39,392 bases of DNA from Bacteroidetes bacterium RIFCSPLOWO2_12_FULL_35_15. GTDB lineage: Bacteria > Bacteroidota > Bacteroidia > 2-12-FULL-35-15. The position numbers and the translations under genes are program-made. The stretch is taken from NCBI GenBank assembly GCA_001769385.1, contig MEPB01000035.1:1-39392 (forward strand). The letters are read 5' to 3'. Below the pieces are notes generated by a model, which was not told where the DNA came from, searched no databases, and was given only the letters and a program-made list of their open reading frames with translations. Shown here piece after piece: positions 26,786-34,019 of this stretch. The stretch's first letter is position 1; each line of letters starts with the position of its first letter.

Positions 26786-27100
26786 ATGCAAAAATTAAAA
26801 AACATACTTTCTGTTTTCATTTTACTTGTATTCCTTTTTCCACTTGCTGAAAAAGGGATACATGATTTTTCGCATATCAATGAAACGCATTGTATTTCTT
26901 CTGATAAGCATTTTCATTCACCAGAGCACCATTGCGAAATATGTGATTTCACCAATGATTTTAATGGTCTGCCTTCTTTCCATCACTCCGATCTACTCAT
27001 AAGTAAACCAGCTGATCTGGATTTCTTCTTCACACAAAACAATATCCTTCTTCAGGAAAAACATTTCCATTCTCTTCGTGCCCCACCTTCTTTGGTTTAA
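26786..27100 (+). CDS. Small exported His/Cys-rich protein before a TonB receptor
   Basis: 104 aa. A hydrophobic signal (ILSVFILLVFLFPLAEKG) is followed by a His/Cys-rich segment: His26, His30, His35-Cys36, His42, His44, His48-His49-Cys50 and Cys53, in the pattern KHFHSPEHHCEICDF. The chain ends in RAPPSLV. Such small H/C-rich proteins are known to me from Bacteroidota next to TonB-dependent receptors, without an established function. The ligand set strongly suggests binding of a transition metal (Zn, Cu or similar) in the periplasm or at the outer membrane. The receptor's ATG follows 82 bases downstream with no terminator, so the two are probably co-transcribed. The start is fixed by the signal peptide. 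Confidence 0.75.
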   Translation: MQKLKNILSVFILLVFLFPLAEKGIHDFSHINETHCISSDKHFHSPEHHCEICDFTNDFNGLPSFHHSDLLISKPADLDFFFTQNNILLQEKHFHSLRAPPSLV

Positions 27101-27182
27101 TTTTTCTTCCGTTAATTAACGGTTGTTTACACCTGCCATTCCGGGAGTAAATACTATTGATCTGAAAAAACATTACACCAGA

Positions 27183-29645
27183 ATGAAAAAAACATTTCTA
27201 ATAATGTTTGGAATAATCGCTTTTATTTCAAGCTCATTCTCCACTACTTTTTATTCAAAAAACACCCTTAGTTTCCAAAAAAAAACATTGTCAGGTAAAA
27301 TTACCGACAAAAAAACAGGCGAACCACTTCCCGGAGTAAGCATATACATAACAGATTTAAAGACCGGTACCACTTCCGGAACTGATGGGACTTATAAAAT
27401 TGAAAACCTTCCACAGTCAAGAGTATTGGTGCAAGTAAGTTTTATCGGATATAAATTAATTATCGAAACCATTGACCTTTCAGTAACTACAACAAAAGAT
27501 TTTGCACTTGAAGAATCAATTGCGGAACTGAATGAGATAGTCGTAACAGGTTTATCCAAAGCTGCTGAAAAAAACAGAACACCAACTCCTATTTCAACTA
27601 TATCACCCATCCAGCTGTTACAGAATTCCTCCACAAATATTATTGATGCACTTGCTAACCAGCCCGGTATTTCGCAAGTAACAAGCGGTGCAGGAATTTC
27701 AAAACCTGCTATTCGTGGTTTAGGTTATAATCGAGTAGTAACGGTTATTGATGGTATCCGTCAGGAAGGACAACAATGGGGTGATGAACATGGGATCGAA
27801 ATTGACGAGTTTGCTGTAAATAAAGTAGAAATTTTAAAAGGCCCCGCAAGTTTATCATATGGATCAGATGCCATGGCAGGGGTTATTAATATGTTATCAG
27901 CACCAACCTTACCCGATGGAAAAATCATGGGAAACATTTTGGCAAACTACCAAACAAACAATGGCTTAATTGCCTATTCCGCAAATTTTGCAGGAAATCA
28001 AAAAGGCTTTATCTGGGATATTCGTTATAGCAATAAAATGGCACATTCGTATCAGAATAAATATGATGGTTATGTTTTTAATTCGGGCTATAAAGAAAAT
28101 ACCTTCGGTGGAATTATAGGTTTTAACAAATCCTGGGGCTATTCGCATTTGCATTTTAGTGTGTATAATTTAAACCCCGGTATTGTAGAAGGGAAGCGCG
28201 ACAGCGTAAGCGGAAAATTCTTAAAACCCATCACACTTAATGATTCTACGGCAGATGCCACCATTGCCAGTGAAAGCGATTTTAAAAGCTACACGCCACT
28301 AACACCTTATCAAAAAATCCATCACTACAAAGTGGTGTTAAACAATAGTTTCATTATTCGTAACGGAAGTTTAAAAGCAACAATTGGCTGGCAACAAAAC
28401 CAGCGACAAGAGTATGCCGACATTCTGAATGTTAATCGTTACGCACTTTTTTTCTTACTCAATACCATTAATTATGATTTGCGATACATCCTTCCCGAAA
28501 AAAACAATCTTTCTATTTCATTCGGAGCAAACGGAATGGGACAAACATCGCAAAACAAAGGCGTTGAATTTTTAATTCCCGAATATAATTTGTTTGATTT
28601 GGGAGTTTTTTTTACAGCAAAAAAAACTATCGAAAAATTAGATATCAGCGGAGGACTACGTTATGACAGGCGTAACGAAAAAGGAAAAGATCTGTTTCTG
28701 AATGCCGCAGGGGAAAAAGTTGATAGCCCTGATACAAGCAGCTTTCATCAATTTAATGCATTCAATTCTACTTTTTCAGGAGTATCGGGAAGCATCGGGG
28801 CAACGTATCAATTAACTGAAAACGTTTTCACAAAAATAAATATTTCAAGAGGTTTTCGTGCACCTAACATTGCTGAGATTTCAGCCAATGGCACCCATGA
28901 AGGTTCACTCAATTATATTATTGGTGTTCCAACATTGAAAGCCGAAAGCAGCTTACAATTTGACTATGCCCTCGGATTAAATTCAAACTATATTACTGCC
29001 GAAATTGATTTATTCAGCAATTATATAAGTAATTACATTTTTTTGAGTAAACTCAATAGCGCCTCAGGTGGCGATTCACTTACAGATGGTTTCAGCACGT
29101 TCAACTATTCTTCCGGAAATGCTAATTTATCGGGTGGAGAGGTTTCTATTGACATACACACCCGCAAACTGGAATGGTTGCATTTCGAAAATTCTTTTTC
29201 GTATGTTCAGGCTGTTCAAAAGAATCAACCGGATTCAACAAAATATCTTCCTTTTACGCCTGCTCCTAAATATACTTCTGAACTTAAAATTTCAAAAAAG
29301 AAATTAGGAAAATATTTCTCGAACTCCTACTTTAAATTTGGTATTGATTATTATTTCAGTCAAAATAAATTCTATGCTGCATTTGGTACAGAAACCGAAA
29401 CAAAAGGATACACTCTTTTAAATTGCGGGATGGGTACGGATATATTATCAAAAAATAAAATACTTTTTTCGATTTACATCAATGCGAATAATATTACTGA
29501 CATAGGATATCAGAGTCATCTCAGCCGGTTAAAATATGGAGATGTAAATAATGTAAGTGGTCGTACAGGAGTTTTCAATATGGGAAGAAACATTAGCTTT
29601 AAACTCATTGTGCCGCTGGATTTTAGAAGAAAGAAAACAGATTAG
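27183..29645 (+). CDS. TonB-dependent outer-membrane receptor (820 aa), probable metal or chelate uptake
   Basis: The open frame reaches a TTG at 27123, but the ATG at 27183 gives the proper signal peptide (MKKTFLIMFGIIAFISSSFS). A carboxypeptidase-regulatory-like domain lies at about residues 38-120 (GKITDKKTGEPLPGVSIYI, VSFIGYK). The plug follows (PISTISPIQLL, PAIRGLGYNRVVTVIDGIRQ, VEILKGPASLSYGSDAMAGVINML), then a 22-strand-type barrel to the end (GRNISFKLIVPLDF). The plug segment QWGDEHGIEIDE resembles the loop of ZnuD-like zinc receptors, and the upstream gene encodes a His/Cys-rich protein, so metal uptake is inferred. It would depend on the TonB-ExbBD complex, whose genes are not in the window. 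Confidence 0.9.
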   Translation: MKKTFLIMFGIIAFISSSFSTTFYSKNTLSFQKKTLSGKITDKKTGEPLPGVSIYITDLKTGTTSGTDGTYKIENLPQSRVLVQVSFIGYKLIIETIDLSVTTTKDFALEESIAELNEIVVTGLSKAAEKNRTPTPISTISPIQLLQNSSTNIIDALANQPGISQVTSGAGISKPAIRGLGYNRVVTVIDGIRQEGQQWGDEHGIEIDEFAVNKVEILKGPASLSYGSDAMAGVINMLSAPTLPDGKIMGNILANYQTNNGLIAYSANFAGNQKGFIWDIRYSNKMAHSYQNKYDGYVFNSGYKENTFGGIIGFNKSWGYSHLHFSVYNLNPGIVEGKRDSVSGKFLKPITLNDSTADATIASESDFKSYTPLTPYQKIHHYKVVLNNSFIIRNGSLKATIGWQQNQRQEYADILNVNRYALFFLLNTINYDLRYILPEKNNLSISFGANGMGQTSQNKGVEFLIPEYNLFDLGVFFTAKKTIEKLDISGGLRYDRRNEKGKDLFLNAAGEKVDSPDTSSFHQFNAFNSTFSGVSGSIGATYQLTENVFTKINISRGFRAPNIAEISANGTHEGSLNYIIGVPTLKAESSLQFDYALGLNSNYITAEIDLFSNYISNYIFLSKLNSASGGDSLTDGFSTFNYSSGNANLSGGEVSIDIHTRKLEWLHFENSFSYVQAVQKNQPDSTKYLPFTPAPKYTSELKISKKKLGKYFSNSYFKFGIDYYFSQNKFYAAFGTETETKGYTLLNCGMGTDILSKNKILFSIYINANNITDIGYQSHLSRLKYGDVNNVSGRTGVFNMGRNISFKLIVPLDFRRKKTD

Positions 29646-29965
29646 TTTATAAAACCTAGTTTACCAACAGGCTCGTTTTAGTTAAAGTTTTTCTTAAAAC
29701 TTTTTCTGATGATAAAATTTTTATCTTTTCAATACAAGAATAAAAAAAAGGACTAAGTAGCCACAGATTCGCAAATAAAAAAAAGATTTATTGTCACTGG
29801 CAATGATCAATGTGGAATTTAAACGTAACACTATAATCCCAGAATCTAGTGCAAAACATTTGCCCCTAAGCAAATGGCACTTAGCAGATAGATTTCTGCA
29901 ACCTCTTCACTTAATTAAATTTATACCATCTTTTCTGTTCGTAATCATATTTTTCAGTCCCTGAA

Positions 29966-30011
29966 ATGAATTGTTTTAAGAAAAAACAATTCATATATCA
30001 AATTAATTTTG
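29966..30011 (+). promoter_or_regulatory. 12-bp inverted repeat plus -7-like box upstream of the third phosphatase
   Basis: ATGAATTGTTTT (29966-29977), AAGAA loop, AAAACAATTCAT (29983-29994) is a perfect palindrome. Nine bases later comes TAATTTTG (30004-30011), matching TAnnTTTG. The palindrome covers the place where a -33 contact would fall, so it may be an operator. No terminator-type T-run follows it. Confidence 0.45.
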
Positions 30012-30021
30012 ATTCTTAAAT

Positions 30022-30171
30022 ATGACTATTGTCAATGTTTATAAACAATTAATTAAAGACTTTTGTACTCAATTTACTTTTGATCCTTACTTATTTGAGG
30101 ATTTTAAATTTGTTACACGTAATTATTTAGGAACAAAAATAATTAAGAGATTGAAACTATTTTCTTACTAA
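30022..30171 (+). CDS. Possible small protein (49 aa) ahead of the phosphatase gene
   Basis: ATG at 30022 to TAA at 30169-30171; the product begins MTIVNVYKQL and ends RLKLFSY. It contains aromatic-rich DPYLFEDFKF and a basic end. No signal peptide and no known domain. The ORF lies 10 bases after a -7-like box and 26 bases before the ATG of the TPR/SpoIIE gene, in the right place for a leader or small partner protein. In AT-rich DNA a 49-codon open frame can occur by chance, so this is tentative. Confidence 0.3.
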   Translation: MTIVNVYKQLIKDFCTQFTFDPYLFEDFKFVTRNYLGTKIIKRLKLFSY

Positions 30172-30197
30172 GAATACGCCTGTTATTAAAATCCATT

Positions 30198-32015
30198 ATG
30201 ACTGAAGTGCTTGAAATGAGAGAAATAGCAAACGAGATCAATGAGAATATTTCAATTGAAAAAATTGACCAACTCAATCAAAATGCCTGGGACATAAGAC
30301 GTTCAAACCTAGTTACATCATGGAAATTTGCCAATAATACCGAACAAATTTCTATCATAAAATCGTATGATAAAGGATTAGCTGAGAGTTTACGAACGCT
30401 TGCATATTGCTTATGGCATTTCGGGGAATATCCATTATCCCTGGAAAAATCAATGTTTGCAGTTAAATTATTTCGTCTCTTAAAAGATAAAAAAGGAGAA
30501 GCCGATGCATTAAATATTATTGGCGCTGTTCTTTTTATGTACCAGGGAGATAATGAAAGCAGATTAAAATATAATCAGTTGTGTTTGCAACTACGCATTG
30601 ATAGCAATGATACAGAAGGCATTGCCGGTTCTGAAAATCACATTGGCGAAACATATATGGATATGGGAGATTTTGTGGAGGCGGATAAATGGTTTACCAG
30701 ATGTTTAAACAATCCCGGTGCCATTGGTCAATTTCGAGCCCTGGCACATCATAATAAGGGAATACTTTTTTTTCGAAAAAAACAATATAAAGAAGCAATT
30801 ACCTCCTTTTATAAAAGTTTACATCTAACGGATGCTTTGAATTATGATCTGTTATCTGTTTCCACTCATTTGAATATTGCAAAAGTATTGATTGAATCGG
30901 ATGTGTTTCTGGATGAAGTAGATTTTCATTTGAATATTGCATTGGAAATGTCATACAGAAAAGGATTAAAAGAAGATCTTCATAAAATATTTTTAGCCTA
31001 TTCTGAACTGGAAGAAAAACAAGGAGATATTTCAAAAGCATTCAAATGGTTCAAAAAGCATAACCATGCACATAATGAATTGTTTAATGAAGTGAATAAC
31101 CGAAAAATAAATAATATTCAAACACAATTTGAAATTGAAGTCCTTAGGAGAGAAGCAGAATTTGAACGAATAAAACATTTAGAATTAGAGAAACTGATTG
31201 AGCAGATCAATATTCAAAAAAATGAAATTTCCCGAAAAAACAGTGAGATAACAGATAGCATTAAATATGCAAGCCGCATCCAACATGCTGTACTAACCAC
31301 CTTCAACTACATCAGAAAAAATTCACCTGTTGATTTTTTTATTTTTTATCAACCAAAAGATATTGTAAGTGGTGATTTTTATTGGGCAACACGAAAAGAT
31401 GATAAATTTTATGTTGCCGTTTGTGATTCCACAGGGCATGGTGTTCCGGGAGCATTTATGAGTTTGTTGAATGTTTCTTATTTGCATGAAGCAATTAATG
31501 AAAAAAACAAAGTGGAACCAAATCTTATTTTGGATTATGTACGAAAACGATTGATACAAAACTTATCACATGAAGAACAGCAAGATGGGATGGATGGTGT
31601 TCTGCTTTGTATTGATTATTCGAAAAAGAAAATCACTTACGCAGCATCTTATAATGCTCCAATAATAATAAGGAATAACAAAATAATTAAACTGGAAGCG
31701 GATAAAATGCCGATCGGTAACGGAATAAAAACTGACCCTTTTAAATGTTATGATCTGGAATATGTAAAAGGTGATATGATTTATTTGTTTACCGATGGCT
31801 TTGCCGACCAGTTTGGAGGAACAAAGGGTAAAAAATTAATGAATAAAAATTTATATACATTGATGGCTGAAACTGCAAAAATGCCGATTGATCAGCAATC
31901 GCAAAAATTCAAAAAGATCTTCGAAGATTGGCAAGGAATGCTTGAACAAGTGGATGATGTAACTATTGTCGGGTTTAAGATAGATTTAAAAAATAGTTTG
32001 ACGAAGAATTCATAA
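30198..32015 (+). CDS. Cytoplasmic TPR / SpoIIE-type PP2C phosphatase (605 aa)
   Basis: No signal peptide or membrane segment, unlike the two tandem relatives at 17,656-22,236. Residues ~60-285 are TPR-like (LRTLAYCLWHFGEYPLSLEK, NIIGAVLFMYQGD, ENHIGETYMDMGDFVEADKW, HNKGILFFRKKQYKEAITSF). A coiled coil lies at about 290-350 and the SpoIIE/PP2C domain at about 365-595: QPKDIVSGDFYWA, VCDSTGHGVPGAFMS, DGMDGVLLCID, LFTDGFADQFGGTKGKK, EQVDDVTIVGFK. The catalytic Asp and Gly positions are retained. Role: Ser/Thr phosphatase, probably acting on a partner-switch protein. Its 3' end faces, 34 bases away, a convergent small gene for a SpoIIAA/STAS-like protein, a candidate substrate (inference). Confidence 0.88.
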   Translation: MTEVLEMREIANEINENISIEKIDQLNQNAWDIRRSNLVTSWKFANNTEQISIIKSYDKGLAESLRTLAYCLWHFGEYPLSLEKSMFAVKLFRLLKDKKGEADALNIIGAVLFMYQGDNESRLKYNQLCLQLRIDSNDTEGIAGSENHIGETYMDMGDFVEADKWFTRCLNNPGAIGQFRALAHHNKGILFFRKKQYKEAITSFYKSLHLTDALNYDLLSVSTHLNIAKVLIESDVFLDEVDFHLNIALEMSYRKGLKEDLHKIFLAYSELEEKQGDISKAFKWFKKHNHAHNELFNEVNNRKINNIQTQFEIEVLRREAEFERIKHLELEKLIEQINIQKNEISRKNSEITDSIKYASRIQHAVLTTFNYIRKNSPVDFFIFYQPKDIVSGDFYWATRKDDKFYVAVCDSTGHGVPGAFMSLLNVSYLHEAINEKNKVEPNLILDYVRKRLIQNLSHEEQQDGMDGVLLCIDYSKKKITYAASYNAPIIIRNNKIIKLEADKMPIGNGIKTDPFKCYDLEYVKGDMIYLFTDGFADQFGGTKGKKLMNKNLYTLMAETAKMPIDQQSQKFKKIFEDWQGMLEQVDDVTIVGFKIDLKNSLTKNS

Positions 32016-32049
32016 AAAAGATTGACCGGCAATCGCCTTGATATTCCAT

Positions 32050-32457
32050 CTATTTTTGATGTGGTGCAATGGCTTTGATCCAATTCAAAGAATCGTTGAA
32101 ATTATTAAAAATCTTAAAAGGAACCTGCGGAGTAACTTTTCTTTCATAGGACTTGCCCATCATGTTATGTTGTATGCCTGTTGTGTACATGGCGGTTGCC
32201 AAAGCAATTTCATCTTCGTAATTTGTTTCGCTGACATATCTCCACGTTTCTATATCAAAATTCATCGAAACCGGTGCTTCTACTATAAAATAACACTTTC
32301 CGAATTTTTCAACATAAACTCTCGTTACTGATAACATTTCAAGAAAATCCTTTTTAGAAACATAATTTTCTTCGTGGTATTTCCAGAACAATATGTTTCG
32401 TTCAACAACAATTATCTCAGCTGCATCATTACTTAATAAAGTAGTGTTTGAATTCAT
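32050..32457 (-). CDS. Small SpoIIAA/STAS-like protein (135 aa), uncertain
   Basis: The N-terminal strand-strand pattern (EIIVVERNILFWKYHEENYVSKKD), a helix, then the core strand CYFIVEAPVSMNF, a helix, a strand IALATAMYT, and the ending VPFKIFNNFNDSLNWIKAI match the order of secondary structure in SpoIIAA-like STAS proteins, whose end typically reads like P.K.F...EAL.WL. No strict DSSG phosphoserine motif is present; Ser64 in APVSM is the nearest candidate by position. Members of this Bacteroidota group are poorly studied. It is convergent with the cytoplasmic phosphatase gene. Function is inferred from fold pattern and neighbours only. ATG start at 32457. Confidence 0.6.
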   Translation of the reverse strand: MNSNTTLLSNDAAEIIVVERNILFWKYHEENYVSKKDFLEMLSVTRVYVEKFGKCYFIVEAPVSMNFDIETWRYVSETNYEDEIALATAMYTTGIQHNMMGKSYERKVTPQVPFKIFNNFNDSLNWIKAIAPHQK

Positions 32458-32742
32458 TTGCTTAAATTTAATAATTACTTTGTTTGCCGGATTGACTCCA
32501 ATTTAATTTTGTAATAAAGTCCTTTGTTTATAACCCTTAATTTACACATGCCTGCCTGCCACAAGCGATCTCTAAAAGTTCAGCATTTTTTTTAATAGAG
32601 TTGCAAAAAAAATTGAAGGTATTGGCATACAAATTCACATCCATAAATTTGTCCTGATACAAGTTTGCAAGTTTATTAAATATGTTTAAGCAATTTTTGT
32701 TTTGTCATTTTTTCGGATATCCCTTGTTTTATTTCCCCTTCT

Positions 32743-33159
32743 TTAATTTGATAATTTAAAGTCGATTAATCTCTTAATGTCTTGCATGATCAATACACTT
32801 TTAATATCGATTCTGATTCCACGCCCTTCTGCATATACTTTGGCCGATTGAAGTTCCAATTTGATCTCGTTTGAAATAGGACTTTTCAAAATTAAATCAA
32901 CTGCTTTTTGTCCAAATACAAATGCTACTTTAAAAAATTTATCCCGAGGTAACATATAAATCAGTATCCGTTTTTTATCTTTGACCCGAAAGCTCCAACC
33001 GAATTTATCTCCTGAATAATTCCACTCTTCAACTCCTTTTGGGTACTTCAAAATGACATAATCAAAAATCACTTGCCAGAATTGGTAGGTATCTCCTAAG
33101 GATTTTATTAAATCATTTGTAGCAGGAGTCTTATTCTTATCAGAAAATATGCTCTTCAT
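32743..33159 (-). CDS. DUF3788-like protein (138 aa)
   Basis: The frame extends to a TTG at 33171, but ATG at 33159 (MKSIFSDKNKTP) is the natural start. The chain has features I associate with the DUF3788 family: a short helical N-terminus, a central GVEEWNYSGDKFGWSFRVKDKKRILIYMLP segment with Trp and Lys, FFKVAFVFGQKAVDLI, and AEGRGIRIDIKS before a C-terminal helix. The overall shape resembles the YdhG/DUF1801-type fold. No signal peptide, so it should be cytoplasmic. Function unknown. It is upstream of nothing on its strand within about 290 bases and is separate from the MerC gene by 65 bases, same strand, so the two could be one transcript. Confidence 0.7.
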   Translation of the reverse strand: MKSIFSDKNKTPATNDLIKSLGDTYQFWQVIFDYVILKYPKGVEEWNYSGDKFGWSFRVKDKKRILIYMLPRDKFFKVAFVFGQKAVDLILKSPISNEIKLELQSAKVYAEGRGIRIDIKSVLIMQDIKRLIDFKLSN

Positions 33160-33224
33160 TGTAAATGTCAATTTTTTCTATTCATTTTCTGCCTTGCTTT
33201 TTTTTGTTACACCATAACCAGTGC

Positions 33225-33833
33225 TTAACAACAATTTTCTCCAGCCTGAATAGGCGGACACTTTAGGCTTCCGTAGCTGCAATACACACAACAATCACCT
33301 GGCAATGGTTTGAGCCGTGTTTTGCATTTTTCACATTCGTAAAAATAGACGCAAGCATCGGTCGGCATTAACTCCGTTTTTTTGTGTCCGCAGTTTGGGC
33401 AGGTTAATGTTGATTGTAATTCAACCGTCTTGCCGTTATTAGTTGCACAGGTTTTACATGTCATGGATTTTTTGTTGATGTAATAATTAATTCCGGTTGC
33501 TGATAAAAGTCCGAACATACCCATATATAGCAAGATTGTCCAGTTATCATTGTCGTAAAAATTATACGAATAAATAATTAGGCCGCCCGAGATAATGGCA
33601 ATAACTGTTGGTAAACTATTTCTGTGTTTTCGATAATTAAGATAAAGTCCAACGATTGATATGACTGCCATTGCCTGAAAAACCCACATGGTCCAGCCAC
33701 CGAAAAGTTCAAAACTACCAAGTCCAAGTGCAGAAGCAACAACCGCAAATAATGGAAAACAACAAGGAGAAAGAAGTGCAGTCAGAAAAAGTCCTGCTGT
33801 TCCCAATTTATCGATGTTGTTTGTTAACTTCAT
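33225..33833 (-). CDS. MerC-family membrane protein fused to a C-terminal GDCCVxC domain
   Basis: 202 aa. The N-terminal half is a four-helix MerC-type membrane protein with the vicinal cysteine pair Cys24-Cys25 in LLSPCCFPLFA, the place where MerC binds mercury. After a linker with CKTC, the C-terminal ~60 residues form a GDCCVxC domain: LTCPNCGHKKTELMPTDACVYFYECEKCKTRLKP, then PGDCCVYCSYGSLKCPP and a final ENCC. The domain is also known with selenocysteine, but here all codons in the motif are Cys codons. Both parts suggest handling of Hg or another soft metal. No merR, merA or merT is adjacent. A minus-strand TATATTTG (33877-33884) may be its -7 box. Confidence 0.85.
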   Translation of the reverse strand: MKLTNNIDKLGTAGLFLTALLSPCCFPLFAVVASALGLGSFELFGGWTMWVFQAMAVISIVGLYLNYRKHRNSLPTVIAIISGGLIIYSYNFYDNDNWTILLYMGMFGLLSATGINYYINKKSMTCKTCATNNGKTVELQSTLTCPNCGHKKTELMPTDACVYFYECEKCKTRLKPLPGDCCVYCSYGSLKCPPIQAGENCC

Positions 33834-33876
33834 ATTCTCTTCACTAATTTTGTTAGTTGACTCAGTACATAACGGT

Positions 33877-33884
33877 CAAATATA
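33877..33884 (-). promoter_or_regulatory. Possible -7 box of the MerC-GDCCVxC gene
   Basis: On the minus strand this reads TATATTTG, matching TAnnTTTG, 43 bases before the ATG at 33833. No clear TTTG at -33 is seen, so support is partial. Confidence 0.35.
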
Positions 33885-34019
33885 CGATACAGTGGGTTAG
33901 GTTTTTTGAAGTGTATGATATTGTATATTTTATATTACCCAAAGTACAATTTTTTATTTTCGGTGGTACTGTCAACGTGAGAGAAACAACGTTATGCAAA
34001 AGCAATTTTCAGGGTGAAA

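Larger units (their letters stand above)
29646..30197. other. 552-base AT-rich intergenic region
   Basis: It holds no large gene. Visible are a GATAAAA/TTTTATC palindrome followed by TTTTC (29711-29730), possibly the 3' end of the TonB receptor mRNA; a small hairpin CATTTGC-CCCTAA-GCAAATG (29857-29876); a 12-bp inverted repeat at 29966-29994; a -7-like TAATTTTG at 30004-30011; and a 49-codon ORF at 30022-30171. The phrase agccacagattcgca near 29758 resembles a fragment of a common dispersed repeat, but I cannot confirm this. Confidence 0.5.

Noticed and set aside
27123-27182. N-terminal extension of the TonB receptor from a TTG at 27123
   Set aside because: The ATG at 27183 gives a proper signal peptide; the extension would bury it behind 20 extra residues.
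32038-32331. 97-codon plus-strand ORF opposite the SpoIIAA-like gene
   Set aside because: Antisense shadow; the minus-strand frame has a better start, fold-like pattern and codon use.
33225-33320. Selenocysteine in the GDCCVxC motif
   Set aside because: The motif codons read TGT TGT ... TGC in frame with no TGA, so this is the cysteine form.
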